The notes: generated by a model not told the origin, from the sequence alone. Shown: positions 37,240 through 48,299, counted from the first letter of the stretch. The stretch is DNA of 64,000 nucleotides from Molossus alvarezi (GCA_037176705.1 CM073886.1:128556001-128620000); one strand, 5' to 3'. Numbers and translations are program-made.

Positions 37240-37721
37240 TTTTTTTTTTTTTTTGTCATAATTCTTTTTTTTTTTTTTTTTTTTTTTATGAATTTATTTA
37301 TTTATTTATTTTTTTGTTACAGATATTTTACCTTTTTACCCCATTGGCACCCCCCACCCCACCCCCCCTCCACCCTGTCCCCGGCTTAGTTGTCCATGTC
37401 CATTGGTCATGCATACATGCATATAAGTTCTGTGGTTTATCTCTTCCCACCGCCCCCCCCCCTCTTCTGAGGTCAGTCTGTGCCCTACTTCCATGTGTCT
37501 GGGTCTACTGTATTCCTCAGACTGTTATGTTCATTATATTCCGTATATAAGTGAGATCATGTGGTATTTGTCTTTTTCTGCTTGGCTTCTTTCACTTAGG
37601 ATAATACTTTCCAGGTCCCTCCATGTTGTCTCAAAGGATAAGAGATCTTTCTTTCTTACCGCTGCATAGTATTCCATTGTGTATATGTACCACAGCTTTT
37701 TTATCCATTCGTCTACTGGTG
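37240..37721 (-). mobile_element. 5'-truncated L1 insertion with perfect 16-bp TSD
   Basis: On the minus strand: the end of ORF2 (complement matches 33810-33973 of the full copy), the C-rich complement of the 3' UTR, and a tail. The exact TSD cataccattgactctt lies at 37224-37239 and 37722-37737. The T-run at the left is interrupted by gtcataattc at about 37255-37264. Confidence 0.94.
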
Positions 37722-37737
37722 CATACCATTGACTCTT

Positions 37738-38050
37738 AAAAGCTTCTTTTAAATCAAATGGTATTGCTGTGTGAATAAATTATAATTTTAACATAATCAC
37801 ACTTATTATAAAGCAATATCTTTGGTGAAGATTTATATAAGGCAAAGGTTTTTTTTTTTTTTTTTTGCTGCATACACACCAAGGTTTAGGTTTCACTGAT
37901 AATCAGTATTTTATTATACAGAATGATTAATAAACCAATGCCTTGATAATCATATTTTTGACACTAATTTTATCATTTACAAATATACTTATTCTTTTAT
38001 TCCAAATAAACAGCATCTGAAAGAAAAAATAAACAAACAAAAAAAAAACA
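37738..38050. other. AT-rich intron
   Basis: Unique sequence with a T17 run near 37850-37866 and an A-rich stretch before the next SINE fragment. Confidence 0.4.
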
Positions 38051-38117
38051 GTCCAGCCAGTGTGGCTCAGTGATTGAGTGTCGACCCATGTACCAAGAGG
38101 TCACCGGTTTGATTCTT
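38051..38117 (+). mobile_element. Ves SINE head only (3'-truncated)
   Basis: Only the first ~67 bases are present: tccagccagtgtggctcagtg through the B box accggtttgattct. The body, CT-rich region and tail are missing. An A-rich stretch lies directly upstream. Confidence 0.75.
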
Positions 38118-38852
38118 ACAATTATTTCCAATAACAACTTATTATTTTAATCCTTCCTATCTCCTCAATCAAGCTATGCTAAAAATAACACCAAGCATGT
38201 CTTGGAACATATTTGAGGGGAAAAAAAAACATAAGAAAATACTAGCACTACTTTGGAAATAGGAAGAATTCCATGTGTTAATTTTCTTTAAAAATTAGAA
38301 TTTTTCTTAAACATTGAAGCAGCTAGTATCTTCTATGGGTTTTTGAATGACTTCTGGTATATACATTATTACATATCAATCTAACAGAATGCTGTATCTT
38401 TTCAGTAATACAAATTGCTTTACTTAGTCAAATACATTGAACTATCACTGCTGACACTTATTTTAAAAGAAAAATAAGTGTCAATTTATTTTCCCAAGAA
38501 TATTACTAACATGCAAACACAGCTTGCACAAAATGCTTTGAGATTTCTAATAATTTTATGGGTGTCAAGTGATGAAACACCCAAGGATTAAATTGGAAGG
38601 CAGCTATCTGAAAGGACACATAGATCATTTTATCTTTTACGAGGACACTTAATGTAGAACCTTAGAATTTTATTTCTCACAGACATCACTAATGGTTATT
38701 GCTTACAGGTTTAAAGTATATTAGCTCCAAGCATATCTCTGTCTCTGTTAATAGCATAGTTTCTATAAAACAAAAGTTTTAAGTATCTTAAATTCCTGCT
38801 GATTACATAACCTCATAGTTTTATGATAAATACAGCTGATAACACATGGTTT
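38118..38852. other. AT-rich intron with a perfect hairpin
   Basis: Unique sequence apart from the inverted repeat at 38452-38483. No exon recognised. Confidence 0.4.
38452..38483. repeat. Perfect 13-bp inverted repeat (hairpin)
   Basis: tgacacttatttt (38452-38464) and aaaataagtgtca (38471-38483) are exact reverse complements with a 6-base loop, aaaaga. Confidence 0.9.
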
Positions 38853-38867
38853 AAAAAGTATAAGCAG

Positions 38868-39116
38868 CCCTGGCCGGTTTGGCTCAGCGGTTAAAGCATC
38901 AGCCTGCGGTCCAGAGAGACCCGGGTTCAGTTCCTGCTAACGGCATGTATCTCGGTTGCAGTGTGTCCCCAGCCCTGGTTGGGTTGTGTGGGTGGCAGCC
39001 ACTTGATGTGTCCCTTTCACGTCGATGTTTCTCTCTCTCTCTTTCTCTCTCTCCTTTCTACTCTATCTGAACAGAAAATGGAAAAATGTCCTTGGGTGAG
39101 GATAAAAAAACAAAAG
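38868..39116 (+). mobile_element. Ves SINE, 'ccctggccggtttggctcagcgg' type
   Basis: A plus-strand full copy: A box, B box (gggttcagttcc), body, CT-rich region and the tgtccttgggtgaggat 3' motif. The TSD agtataagcag lies at 38857-38867 and 39117-39127, extending to 15 bases with one mismatch. Confidence 0.93.
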
Positions 39117-39248
39117 AGTATAAGCAGTTTAAAAGTTTATATATTTTATTTTATTTAAAGTTTATATATTTTAAAAGATAACTCCATAGCTACTTTCTAT
39201 AGGCCACCATGTCAATAGTTTCTTGTTTCTAGAATTATTTTCATGGAA

Positions 39249-39274
39249 ACACACACACACACACACACACACAC
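39249..39274. repeat. (CA)n microsatellite
   Basis: 13 uninterrupted ac repeats. Confidence 0.97.
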
Positions 39275-39284
39275 GTACATAGAC

Positions 39285-39485
39285 ATCCTTTTTAGATCAG
39301 CACAATAGAATACTAATCAGCCATAAGAAAAGATGAAATACTGTCATTTACAATGACATAGATGGATCTTGAGAATATCATCCTAAGTTAAATAAGTCAG
39401 ATGGGAAAAGTCAAGAACCATATGATTTCATTCATATGTGGGATATAAAACTAAAAGCAACAAATAAATAAACAATACAAATAAG
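39285..39485 (+). mobile_element. Old L1 fragment (end of ORF2 and 3' UTR)
   Basis: 'aatagaatactaatcagcca', 'atgacatagatggatcttga', 'atcctaagttaaataagtca' and 'catatgatttcattcatatg' follow the L1 ORF2 terminus and 3' UTR, then an A-rich tail. More diverged than the young L1s. Confidence 0.8.
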
Positions 39486-39794
39486 AAAAAAAAACAAAAA
39501 ACCTTAAATACAAAAAAGAATACTTGTACATGCTGTTATTTACCATGCTTTGTTCTCGATTATTGTATTTTATGAAGTTTTCTTTGTTAACAATGAAAAT
39601 TTCTTCAATCTAGTTTTAACAAGTTAATAGTAAAATCCAAATATACAAAGAATATTTTATTATATCTACACTTTAATTCAATATTTATCCTTACAAATAA
39701 CAAAATGAGAAATTAGAGTAAATAGATGAATTGAGAATGTTAGATGATAGCTAATGTATAAAACAATAGAAGATAAATTAAGAAAAAAAAGATA

Positions 39795-39910
39795 AAGGAT
39801 ATGAACAAGCAAAGTACTAAAGCAGTCAGAATGGCCAATAAATACATGAAATAGGATTCATATCACTAGTAATCAAAGAATTCACATTCAAACTATAATG
39901 AGATCCATAA
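39795..39910 (+). mobile_element. Very old L1 ORF2 fragment, left part
   Basis: Diverged matches to the ORF2 segment that reads [16 protein letters not shown] in the young copy: 'cagaatggccaataaataca', 'tcatatcactagtaatcaaa', 'tcaaactataatgagat'. The right-hand part resumes at about 40138. Confidence 0.5.
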
Positions 39911-39924
39911 TTAATGAATGATTA

Positions 39925-40132
39925 AGACAATCTTGGATCAAATGATTTTGACTCTATCCCTTATGAGCTATGTACAAGTTTTTTAATATTCTCGTGTCTT
40001 TATTTTCACACTTTTAAACACAGAATAATAAAGTATCTACCTAACAAAAATCACCATGTAAATTAAGGAAAATTATGCTAACAAAATATTCCAAAGAGGC
40101 CTGAGTATAGTAGTTACTCAAATGTTAGCCAA
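39925..40132 (-). mobile_element. MIR SINE relic lying between two L1 pieces
   Basis: The antisense MIR order is visible: 'gattttgactctatccctta', 'atattctcgtgtctttattt', 'aataataaagtatctacct', 'gagtatagtagttactcaaa' and 'tgttagcc'. It separates L1 segments that would otherwise be contiguous. Confidence 0.5.
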
Positions 40133-40137
40133 CAAAA

Positions 40138-40545
40138 ATGATATATCATTCCATACCCATGAGATCAACAAGAATAATAATAAGGAGCAGCCAATATTAT
40201 GCTAAACAAAATAAGCCAGTCAGAGAAAGACAAGTATCACATGATCTCACTTATATGTGGAATTTGAGGAACATAATAAACTGATGAACAAACTAGATCC
40301 ACAGACATGAAAACATAGAACAGACTGACAATCTCAAAGGGAAGGGGGTGGGGTGGGAAGAAATCAGCCAATCAAATTATATGTATATATGCATATATGC
40401 ATAACTAATGGACACAGACAACAGTGAAGGCCAGGGGATGGGGGGCGGAGGAGAGGGTAGAGCAGGAGGAGGGAGTCAATGGGGGGAAAAAGAAGGGACA
40501 TATGTAATATTTTTAACAATAAAGATTATTTTTTAAAAAATAGGA
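40138..40545 (+). mobile_element. Old L1 pieces: ORF2 end and G-rich 3' UTR
   Basis: 40138-40190 resumes the old ORF2 (aatgatatatcattcc). From about 40193 an L1 3' end begins ('gacaagtatcacatgatctc', 'tggaacataata'-like, G-rich block 40340-40490, 'acaataaagatt' tail). The second part resembles the young L1 3' UTR but is more diverged, so at least two L1 copies are joined here. Confidence 0.7.
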
Positions 40546-40547
40546 TC

Positions 40548-40660
40548 ATTCACCACAATCACATGAGATTTATCCCAAGGATGCAAGGATGGCTTGATAG
40601 TTGCAAATCAATCAAAGGGATACATCACATTAATAAAATGAAATAAAGACTCATATGATA
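40548..40660 (+). mobile_element. L1 ORF2 fragment (RT region)
   Basis: 'ttcaccacaatcacatgaga', 'tttatcccaaggatgcaagg' and 'catcacattaataaaatgaa' correspond to the RT segment at about 31830-31930 of the full copy. It lies downstream of another L1's 3' end, so it is a separate fragment. Confidence 0.75.
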
Positions 40661-41521
40661 AAATAAAATAAGTGTAAGAGAAAGTTGGGTCACAAGGAAA
40701 ATTTATGGCCTGTATGTGAGAAAAATTTTGCAACATTGCAGTAAAAATATTCAAAATGTCTATAAGCATTTATATTGTAGTATTGCTTATATCTATAAAA
40801 ACACTGAAAACAATAGCAACGTTGGTACATACATATGACAGAATACATCACAATAGTTAAAATGGATAAACAAGTAAATTAATGGAAAAATCTAGCATTT
40901 ATCTTTCCTTTTATTATAGGTCAATAAAGTATTTAATGAAGTGTTGGCTAGTCAGCAAATAAATTGAGAAAGAGTATGTGAATTATAATTACAGTTTTGA
41001 AACTTTTCATGACATAACGGATTTAGGTAGTGGCTGGTAAGATCACAAAGAGAGATAGTATGTTTTCTGAGGTAAGTAAACACTACCACCTATAATATAG
41101 TCTTGCCCCCCAAGTCAAACCTGACTCTCACTACCAATGTAAGGAAAATAAAGTGAAAAGAACATTTTGAAATTAGCAAACTCCAGACTTTGGAAATGCT
41201 CAAAGCATATGAGTAGGTTTCTCCAATAAACCAATAAACAGCAAGGGAAAGAGAGGGACAGAGACAGAAAGAGAGAGACAGAAAGGCAATAATTTTAGGT
41301 CTAGACTTAGATTCAAAGACATTTAGGAGATATCTTTATTTCAATTCAGATTAGAAAAAAAGTTTTCAATTGAAAAAGGGAAGACAATGGGGAAAATCTG
41401 AGTACTGAATATTTGATCAAAATAAAGAAATATCATTTATTTTAGGCATTATAATGTTTCATTATTTTTAAAATCCTGTTTTTTAAGTTATATGTTCAAA
41501 CATTTATAAACTAAATGGTAT
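40661..41521. other. AT-rich intron
   Basis: Unique; a purine-rich gagaca stretch lies at about 41240-41285. No exon recognised. Confidence 0.4.
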
Positions 41522-41540
41522 TATATCTGCAATTTTCTTT

Positions 41541-41771
41541 TTTATTTAAAAAAATTAGTTTTCTTTCCTTATTGATTTTAGAGAGAGAGAGAGAGAAAGG
41601 GAGAAGGAGAGAGATAGAAACATCAATGAGAAGGAACATTGACTAGCCGCCTCCTGCATGCCCCTCGCTGGGGACCGGGCCCACAACCTGGGCATGTGCC
41701 CTGACAGGGAATCAAACCAGTGACCTCTTGGTGCATGGGTCGATGCTCAACACTGAGTCACACCAGCTGGG
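41541..41771 (-). mobile_element. Ves SINE with 19-bp TSD
   Basis: A minus-strand copy with body, CT-rich region and tail. The TSD tatatctg[c/a]aattttcttt lies at 41522-41540 and 41772-41790 with one mismatch. The A box is damaged by a base loss (complement of ctcaacactgagtc). Confidence 0.92.
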
Positions 41772-42023
41772 TATATCTGAAATTTTCTTTATAAACATAT
41801 GGGGAAGGGAGTTTGCATATGGATGAACCAAGACTGTCTACATATTGAACGTTGCTGGGACTGGTGGAGGGTAAATCAAAGTTAATTATACCATTCTCTC
41901 TATTTTTAACACGTTTTAAATTTCCATAATAAGAAGGTTTTTTTAATGGATGCACATGTATTTAGTAAAACTATTCAAACACCAACCAGAAAAGTACATT
42001 TGTCACATAAAAATATGTATTAA

Positions 42024-42282
42024 GCCCTGGCCAGTTTGGCTCAGCAGTTAGAGCGTCAGCCTGCAGTCCAGAGAGACCCAGGTTCGGTTCCCGCTGGGGG
42101 CACGTACCTCGGTTGCAGTTTGTCCCCAGCCCTGGTTGGTCATGTGGGTGGCAGCCACTTGATGTGTCCCTTTCACGTCAATGTTTCTCTCTCTCTCTCT
42201 CTCTCTCTCTTCCCCTCTCTCCCTCCCACTCTATCTGAACAAAAAATGGGAAAATGTCCTCGGGTGAGGATAAAAAAAATAT
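42024..42282 (+). mobile_element. Ves SINE, 'ccctggccagtttggctcagc' type
   Basis: A plus-strand full copy with a B box (aggttcggttccc), a (CT)n block and the tgtcctcgggtgaggat 3' motif. The TSD atatgtattaa lies at 42013-42023 and 42283-42293. Confidence 0.92.
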
Positions 42283-42293
42283 ATATGTATTAA

Positions 42294-43157
42294 TATAATA
42301 TATATATATAGCAATTCAAAATAAAATTTTACCACTTTTAACTGCTACTTAGTATATAATTGTTATTGAGCACCTATTAGAAATAAGGGCCATTGGCTAA
42401 TGAAGCTTGTATCAATTTACATGTCATTACCTTGACTATTAATGGTATTATTATATCAATAATTTCAAACTCAGATAACTCAAAGTGTGAACTTGCTTGT
42501 CCTCTCTTGACTGAAAAAGCAAGAAGAATATAATTATATGTATTAGAATGAAATAAAATTGGTATTTCTTAATTCTATCATATAAATAATTGCAATTCAC
42601 AATAAAAATAGAAAAGTTTACTTATAGACTACATATATTTAACTGCTAAAGTATAGTTCAAATTTAGACAGTAAGCTTGCCATTTTCCAAGTGAAGATAA
42701 AAGAAATATTTTGGAGAAAATGTATTTAATTGTTCTTGCGAAAACTTCCATATTTTATGTCTATGAAACAGTCTACAAGCAATTCTCCATTTTCATATTT
42801 GCTAAGAGGCACCTGTTAATAGGCACTAGCCACTCACTTGGGAAACAAAATTCATCCCAAATTCGATCATCAATTTAAAACTTATTGAAAAAATAATTAA
42901 ATATCATTAAAATAGTAAATGATAATTGAACACATTATTATGTGTTTGTACTTCTGCTTTCTAAAATGTTTGTCTTCATTTTAATAAAATAAAGAGAAAA
43001 ACTCAAGAAACAAAAATGTAAGTTGTTTTATCACTAAAAGGGGAAATAACAACTCAAATATATCTTTTAAAAATTATTGTTTTCTTTTAATTATATAAAT
43101 TTATGTTTATTTATGGGTTAGAAAAGCATTAAAACCTCTCATTGAGAACAAATTGTT
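42294..43157. other. Unique AT-rich intron
   Basis: Nothing recognisable. Confidence 0.4.
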
Positions 43158-43173
43158 TGCTTAGTAGTTCTTT

Positions 43174-43399
43174 TTCTTTTTCAAAGATTGTTTTTACTTT
43201 ATTGATTTTAGAGAGAGAGGAAGGGAGAGGGAGAGAGAGATAGAAACATCGATGAGAGAGAACATTGATTGGCCGCCTCCTGCACGCCCCCCACTGGGGA
43301 TTGGGCTCACAACCTGGGCATGTGTCCTGGCTGGGAATCGAACCACCAACCTCTTGGTGCCTGGGTCAATGCTCAACCACTGAGCCACAGTGGCAGAGG
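43174..43399 (-). mobile_element. Ves SINE
   Basis: A minus-strand full copy with B-box complement gggaatcgaacc. The TSD tgctta[g/a][t/t][a/t]gttcttt lies at 43158-43173 and 43400-43415 with two mismatches. Confidence 0.9.
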
Positions 43400-43597
43400 T
43401 GCTTAATTGTTCTTTATAGAAATCTGTTTTATTACTAAATCAATTGTTATTCTTTTTTCCCATTGATTTAATATAAATCTTGATTATTATATCATAAAAG
43501 CTCTTTGAGAAAAGAAAATCTTTAGTATCTCTAAAGAAAACCTTTAAAATTGTTATAAAAGAAAATATACACACCTAGAAGCTATGACATTGCAAAG

Positions 43598-43731
43598 GGC
43601 AAATTTTATTTTTTAAAAATTTAATTTTAGTCAAGTATCACTGATATACAATGATATATTGTTTTCAGGCGTATAACATAATGATTTGACATTTACATAC
43701 CTTAAAATATGACCAAATGGTAACATTTCTT
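43598..43731 (-). mobile_element. Old L1 3' UTR relic
   Basis: 'gatatacaatgatatattg', 'ttttcaggcgtataacataa' and 'tgatttgacatttacatacc' match the antisense 3' UTR of old mammalian L1 subfamilies. It is the target of the younger nested insertion. Confidence 0.6.
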
Positions 43732-43993
43732 TTTTTCTTTTACTTATTTATTTTTGTTACATATGTTTCTCCTTTGTGCCCCACTGACACCCTCCTTCCA
43801 ATCCCGCCCCCGCCCCAGCATGATTGTCTATGTCCTTGTTTATGTGTACATGTGTATAAGTTCCGTGGTCATATCTTCCCTCCCCACATGTCCATCTCTT
43901 CTGAGGGTTGTCAGTCTGCACCCCACATCCAAGTCTCTGGGTCTATTTTGTTCCTCAGCTTGTTTTGTTCATTATATTCCACAAATAAGTGAG
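43732..43993 (-). mobile_element. Short 5'-truncated L1 nested in old L1, perfect 18-bp TSD
   Basis: 262 bases of minus-strand L1 3' UTR and tail complement (tttttgttacatatgtttc.., C-rich block, ..gttcattatattccacaaa). The exact TSD caaatggtaacatttctt lies at 43714-43731 and 43994-44011. Confidence 0.93.
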
Positions 43994-44011
43994 CAAATGG
44001 TAACATTTCTT

Positions 44012-45692
44012 AATGAAGATAAATATTCCAACAGTCCCCATCAATAATAAATAATATACTATAATAAGAACCCAGGAGATTAGCTGTGAGGTTCAGGAGA
44101 TAGGATAAATTTGATTTTTTTTAGAGAAAATATTTCATCGTGAGTCAAATTAGAACAGAAGTTATATCATGAAGGCTGTATTTTTTAAATAGAGCATAGA
44201 TGTTAACATGTTTACACCATTTTTAAAAAAGTAGGATGTGTAGCTTTCACGGGAACATGGATGGTATGTGCTCAGGTGAACCACTGCTCGGCTTAGGTGA
44301 TGCTCCAGGCCTTCTGCCTGCTGATTGGAGAGGAGCCCAGCCAAGTTCAAGTCCTCCCTGCCCAACAGCCTCCCAGCCCCGCCCCCGCCCGCGGCAGCCA
44401 TCTGGCCCTGTCTGAGCAGCTCCCCTCTGACGGTTGCCAAGCAGCAGCGAAGGGTCTGACTGGACAGGAAAAGGGGGGACGCATCATGTCTGTGCTTCCT
44501 GCTGAGATATTGAAGTGGTTCCAAGGCCCGGATGAAAATGTGACAGGAAAAAAAAAAACAGTTTCACCAAAGATATCCATGAGAGAGAAATACATTTTCC
44601 AAAGGGAAATAAACATGAATTAGGGAGAACATGTCAACCCTACAAACTGATAATTAAGGAGCACCCTGTCATGGTCGGAAGGAGAGACACGGATTATATG
44701 ATGAAGGGGTGAAGGTCATGAAGGAGGCTTTATGGATGGAGGAGTAGAAGACAAGCTATAAGCACAGGTATTAGATCAATGTCCGGAAACTCCCTTTTAA
44801 CTAAAAATCATGCAAAGACACCTCAAACTGCCACATCAATATTTGAATGTATGCAAAGGTCAGTAAGCATTTACTAGCTACTAAAATTCCATGTTGAAAA
44901 TAATTACCAATATTTCATTCCTGATTTTAAAAAGCATACAGTATACCTTCGTGTTTCCAGAAAAATGTAGCCTATTACAACATCATCAAAATTGTATTTT
45001 AATTTTGTAGGCTCTGAGGGTCACCAGGGCTATAGACAAACATCGTGTGCAGAAAGATAAAACATCATAAGCCACGCACTGAAAATTTAAAGGACACTAG
45101 AAATCAATGAATTCTAATCTTAGCTTCTGGAAAAGCCTACTGTGAAAGCTTTTGGCAAGTGGGGCTATGACGACCTCTTAACGTTCCTGTGATGATTACT
45201 GAGTCGGAAACATGTCTTCCAAGGTCATCTTGTCTTTCTCCTCCCTCCAAGTAGAGCTACAGAAACATCCCAGGCCAAAGTCGCCATGGCCTACTTTTGA
45301 GAGCCACAGGGAATCAGCTTATGCCGCCTGTTTTACCATCCAAATTATAATTTTAGCCTTTCTTTAATTTGAATTACAGAAGACAGATGACCAACTTTTC
45401 CTCAAACATTCAACACTACTCCAGCTTTTATAATCAAACACTGTGCATTGTCTCTCTGAAAACACAAGGAAGGGGAAAGACGGACACTCTCAATGACACA
45501 CCGCCCAGCTTCGGGACAGGGGCAGTCTCAGCGGAAGACTGACACATTCCAAGCATTCTCACTAAAGCTCAGGCCTCAGGAATCAAATCAGGGATCCCTG
45601 CTAACCAGTGAAGGCACCTTTACTAGCTGAAGAAGGGGCGGGCATAATGGACATTGGCTAAATTTGAGACATTCAGAGGCTAGGAGGGCACT
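44012..45692. other. Unique intron
   Basis: A GC-richer stretch at about 44290-44470 has short frames on both strands without recognisable domains. No named repeat assigned. Confidence 0.4.
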
Positions 45693-45953
45693 GTTTTTAG
45701 TAACAGTTAACCACTTAGTTTAGTAATAGTTAACTAGTTAGTAAACCACTTAGTTTAGTAATAGTTCTAGTTAGTGAACCACTTTGTTTAGTACTTCATT
45801 AACCACTTAGTTTAGTAATACTTTGTTAACCACGTAGTTTGTAATAGTTCTAGTTAGTTAACTACTTAGTTTAGTAATACTTTGTTAACCACTTTGTTTA
45901 GTAATAGTTCTAATTAGTTAACCACTTAGTTTAGTAATACTTCGTTAACCACA
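45693..45953 (+). repeat. Degenerate minisatellite, ccacttagtttagtaata unit
   Basis: Eight copies of c[c/t]ac[t/g]t[a/t]gtttagtaata start at 45711, 45746, 45779, 45803, 45830, 45862, 45889 and 45922, with a ninth partial at 45949. Spacings are 35, 33, 24, 27, 32, 27, 33 and 27. Two linkers alternate: one containing ttctagttagtta, the other ctttgttaa. The right half is therefore a dimer of about 60 bases. Confidence 0.92.
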
Positions 45954-46100
45954 CAGACTGTCCACAGGCTACATGTTTGCTTCCAGACTGAAGCCTTTCA
46001 CCAGTTAAAACTGCCATGGCTGGTGAACCAATGATTTTTTACATCATCTCATTTGCTATAATTTTATCTGAGTGTTCAGCTTGCTTTTTAAAAATACCAC

Positions 46101-46298
46101 TTTGATCCCAGGGGGTTCTGGCTAACTTAGTTGAGCATCATCCCATGTGCCAAGAGGTCAGCAGCTTGATTCTCAGTCAAGGAACATGTCCAGGTTGCTG
46201 GATTGATCTCCGGGGGGTGGGGGTGGGGGGTATGTAGGAAGGAGCTGATTGATCTCTCTCTCCCCCTCTCCCTCTAAAAAAATCAATAATAAAAAATA
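46101..46298 (+). mobile_element. Diverged Ves SINE with perfect 16-bp TSD
   Basis: The body is recognisable (gccaagaggtca, gcagcttgattctcagtc, ctctctctccccctctccct, aatcaataat). The A box is poor (ctggctaacttagttgagc) and the middle has a G-rich change (ggggggtgggggtgggggg). The exact TSD tttttaaaaataccac lies at 46085-46100 and 46299-46314. Confidence 0.85.
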
Positions 46299-46314
46299 TT
46301 TTTAAAAATACCAC

Positions 46315-47464
46315 GATTGTATTTGGCCTATTCTGCCAATACGTGAAGTGTCCGCCCTGCCCAAGGCATGCTTTCCTCACTGCCGAGGTCTCAAACATGA
46401 TCAACGCTCATGATCAACACGCAGCATACTTCTTCTTCATTGAACCTTACAAATTATTGTTATTATACTAGCATTCAATACATCCTCAGCACTGTGTCAC
46501 TGTCTGATAAATCAATCTTTACCTTGTTACTATTAGGACACCTCCAGCCAAACACAAACAGTGAGATGATCACACAATCATGTAAGATCCCAGAGGTAAA
46601 AGGAGCCCAAGAGATTTGGTTGTTCAGGAGAGTGGACACATTTAGGCTATCTGGGTCACATAAAGCTGTATATTAGAGCACATCACATGTATATTAAACT
46701 TAAAAATTCAACTAGACATGCTCCTAGTGATACCGCCGTGATAACCTGGCGATCAACTAGAGAAGGAGCAGAGGGAAGACCAGGTAACACAGGCCATTTG
46801 TTCAGCTTTGCCAGGAAGCTGCAGTTTAACGTTCTCCGGGTCTGTTCCCCACGGATCGTGGGGGCCGGGGACTGGACTGAGGCAGCTTAGACACATGCCC
46901 AGTAAGGTCTGGGTGAGGTGAGAAGATGCACGTCTATCCGTCACACCTGGGACGGAGTCGCTGGCCGGAATGGGCATGGCCATTGCAAGCACAGGAATAT
47001 TTGATATTTAAACTCCTGAACAAAGGTGTCCCTCCCTCTTGGCTCTCGCTCTCTTGCTTGCTTGCTCCGGACTCCTGGCTGGTGGGGCTCCCAGCTCCTG
47101 CCCTCGCCCGCATGGCCCATAGCCCTGTGGACCCCACACAATGCACTAACGGACTGAAACCAGCCTGATGCCGTGCTGGACTGAACTCCACCCGGGAACA
47201 GAAACTCTGGACACTGGCTGTGCTTCTAGCCCTGCTGAATCCCCCGCTGCCCCTCCTCCAGGACTGGTTTAGGGAAACGAGACTTTGTGAACTGAGGCAT
47301 ATAACCTCATGCAAATAAAGCTTTTTAACACATCTCATCCTCCCAGGGGGGGCCTCCAGAAATGCATATTCCAGCACCTCAAGAAACCCATTCTCACTAG
47401 CAATGGAGAAAGGCAATCCATGCAATTCTCCAATAACACTGGGCTGAGGGATTAGATAGATATA
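46315..47464. other. Unique intron, GC-rich in its middle
   Basis: 46740-47300 is GC-richer, with overlapping frames on both strands. No exon or named repeat assigned. Confidence 0.4.
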
Positions 47465-47646
47465 GGAAAGAGAGAGAGAGAGAGAGAAGAGGGAGGGGCA
47501 AGAAAGAAGGGAGGAAGATGAGAGAAAGGTAGGAGAGTGGGATGAAGGGATGAAGGGAGGGAGAGGGAGAAAGGGAGGGAGGAGGGAAGAGGGAGGGAGA
47601 GGTGGAGGGAGGGCAAGGAGGAAGGGAGAGAGAAGAAGCAAGGGGG
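47465..47646 (+). repeat. Polypurine GA/GGGA tract
   Basis: About 180 bases, almost all purine: (ga)n at the left, then ggga/ggaa mixtures. The long minus-strand frame across it is low complexity and not a gene. Confidence 0.92.
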
Positions 47647-48299
47647 CCTCTGGACAGCTGAGGACTATGGTCCCTGCCCACTGCAGGTCGGCCGCTGTCC
47701 TGTGAGCAGGACTGTGCTCACATGCTCCGTCTGCATGAGCTTCTCTCTTTGGAAGCATCGCGGTGGGCCAGCGATTCCAGTGTTCCCAGGTACAACGTCT
47801 TCCTCTAACATGATCCCCAAATGCAAGGCAATGATTTCAGCTTGTGTTCAACTACAATAAATGGATGTGTGCTAATCTGAGCTTGAAAACGTGCTGTGTC
47901 AGAACTATTGACAGATTTCTACGCTGCTGTTATGAGGGATCTTCAAGCTCGTTTTCTCACTATCATGAGATACAATTTGGAATCTACAAAAGGTGAGCAT
48001 TGCGATGTATCCTGTGGTGACGGAATTGTTCTTCAGACTCAAATGCCCTGGCTAAAACCCTCCAGGTGGAAAAGGAAAGCTTTGTTTTGATACCAGAATC
48101 ATCATGCAAACTTCTGATCATTAACTAAGCTTCCCTGTCATCCTGATAAGGAAAGGGAGTTCCCTGGATAGCCCAGTAAATACTAACATTACCTTTTCTC
48201 AAATGGAACATCACCCACTCTAAATTAATAATACTGAATTATATCAACGTCTTGCAACTGCCAGAATTTTGGTAGATGATACTAATGCTTGAACGACAG
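47647..48299. other. Unique intron
   Basis: Nothing recognisable; a short frame at 47896-48090 lacks a recognisable domain. Confidence 0.4.

Noticed and set aside
46934..47758. 274-codon minus-strand frame
   Set aside because: Much of it is the polypurine tract read as Ser/Leu/Pro repeats; no domain.
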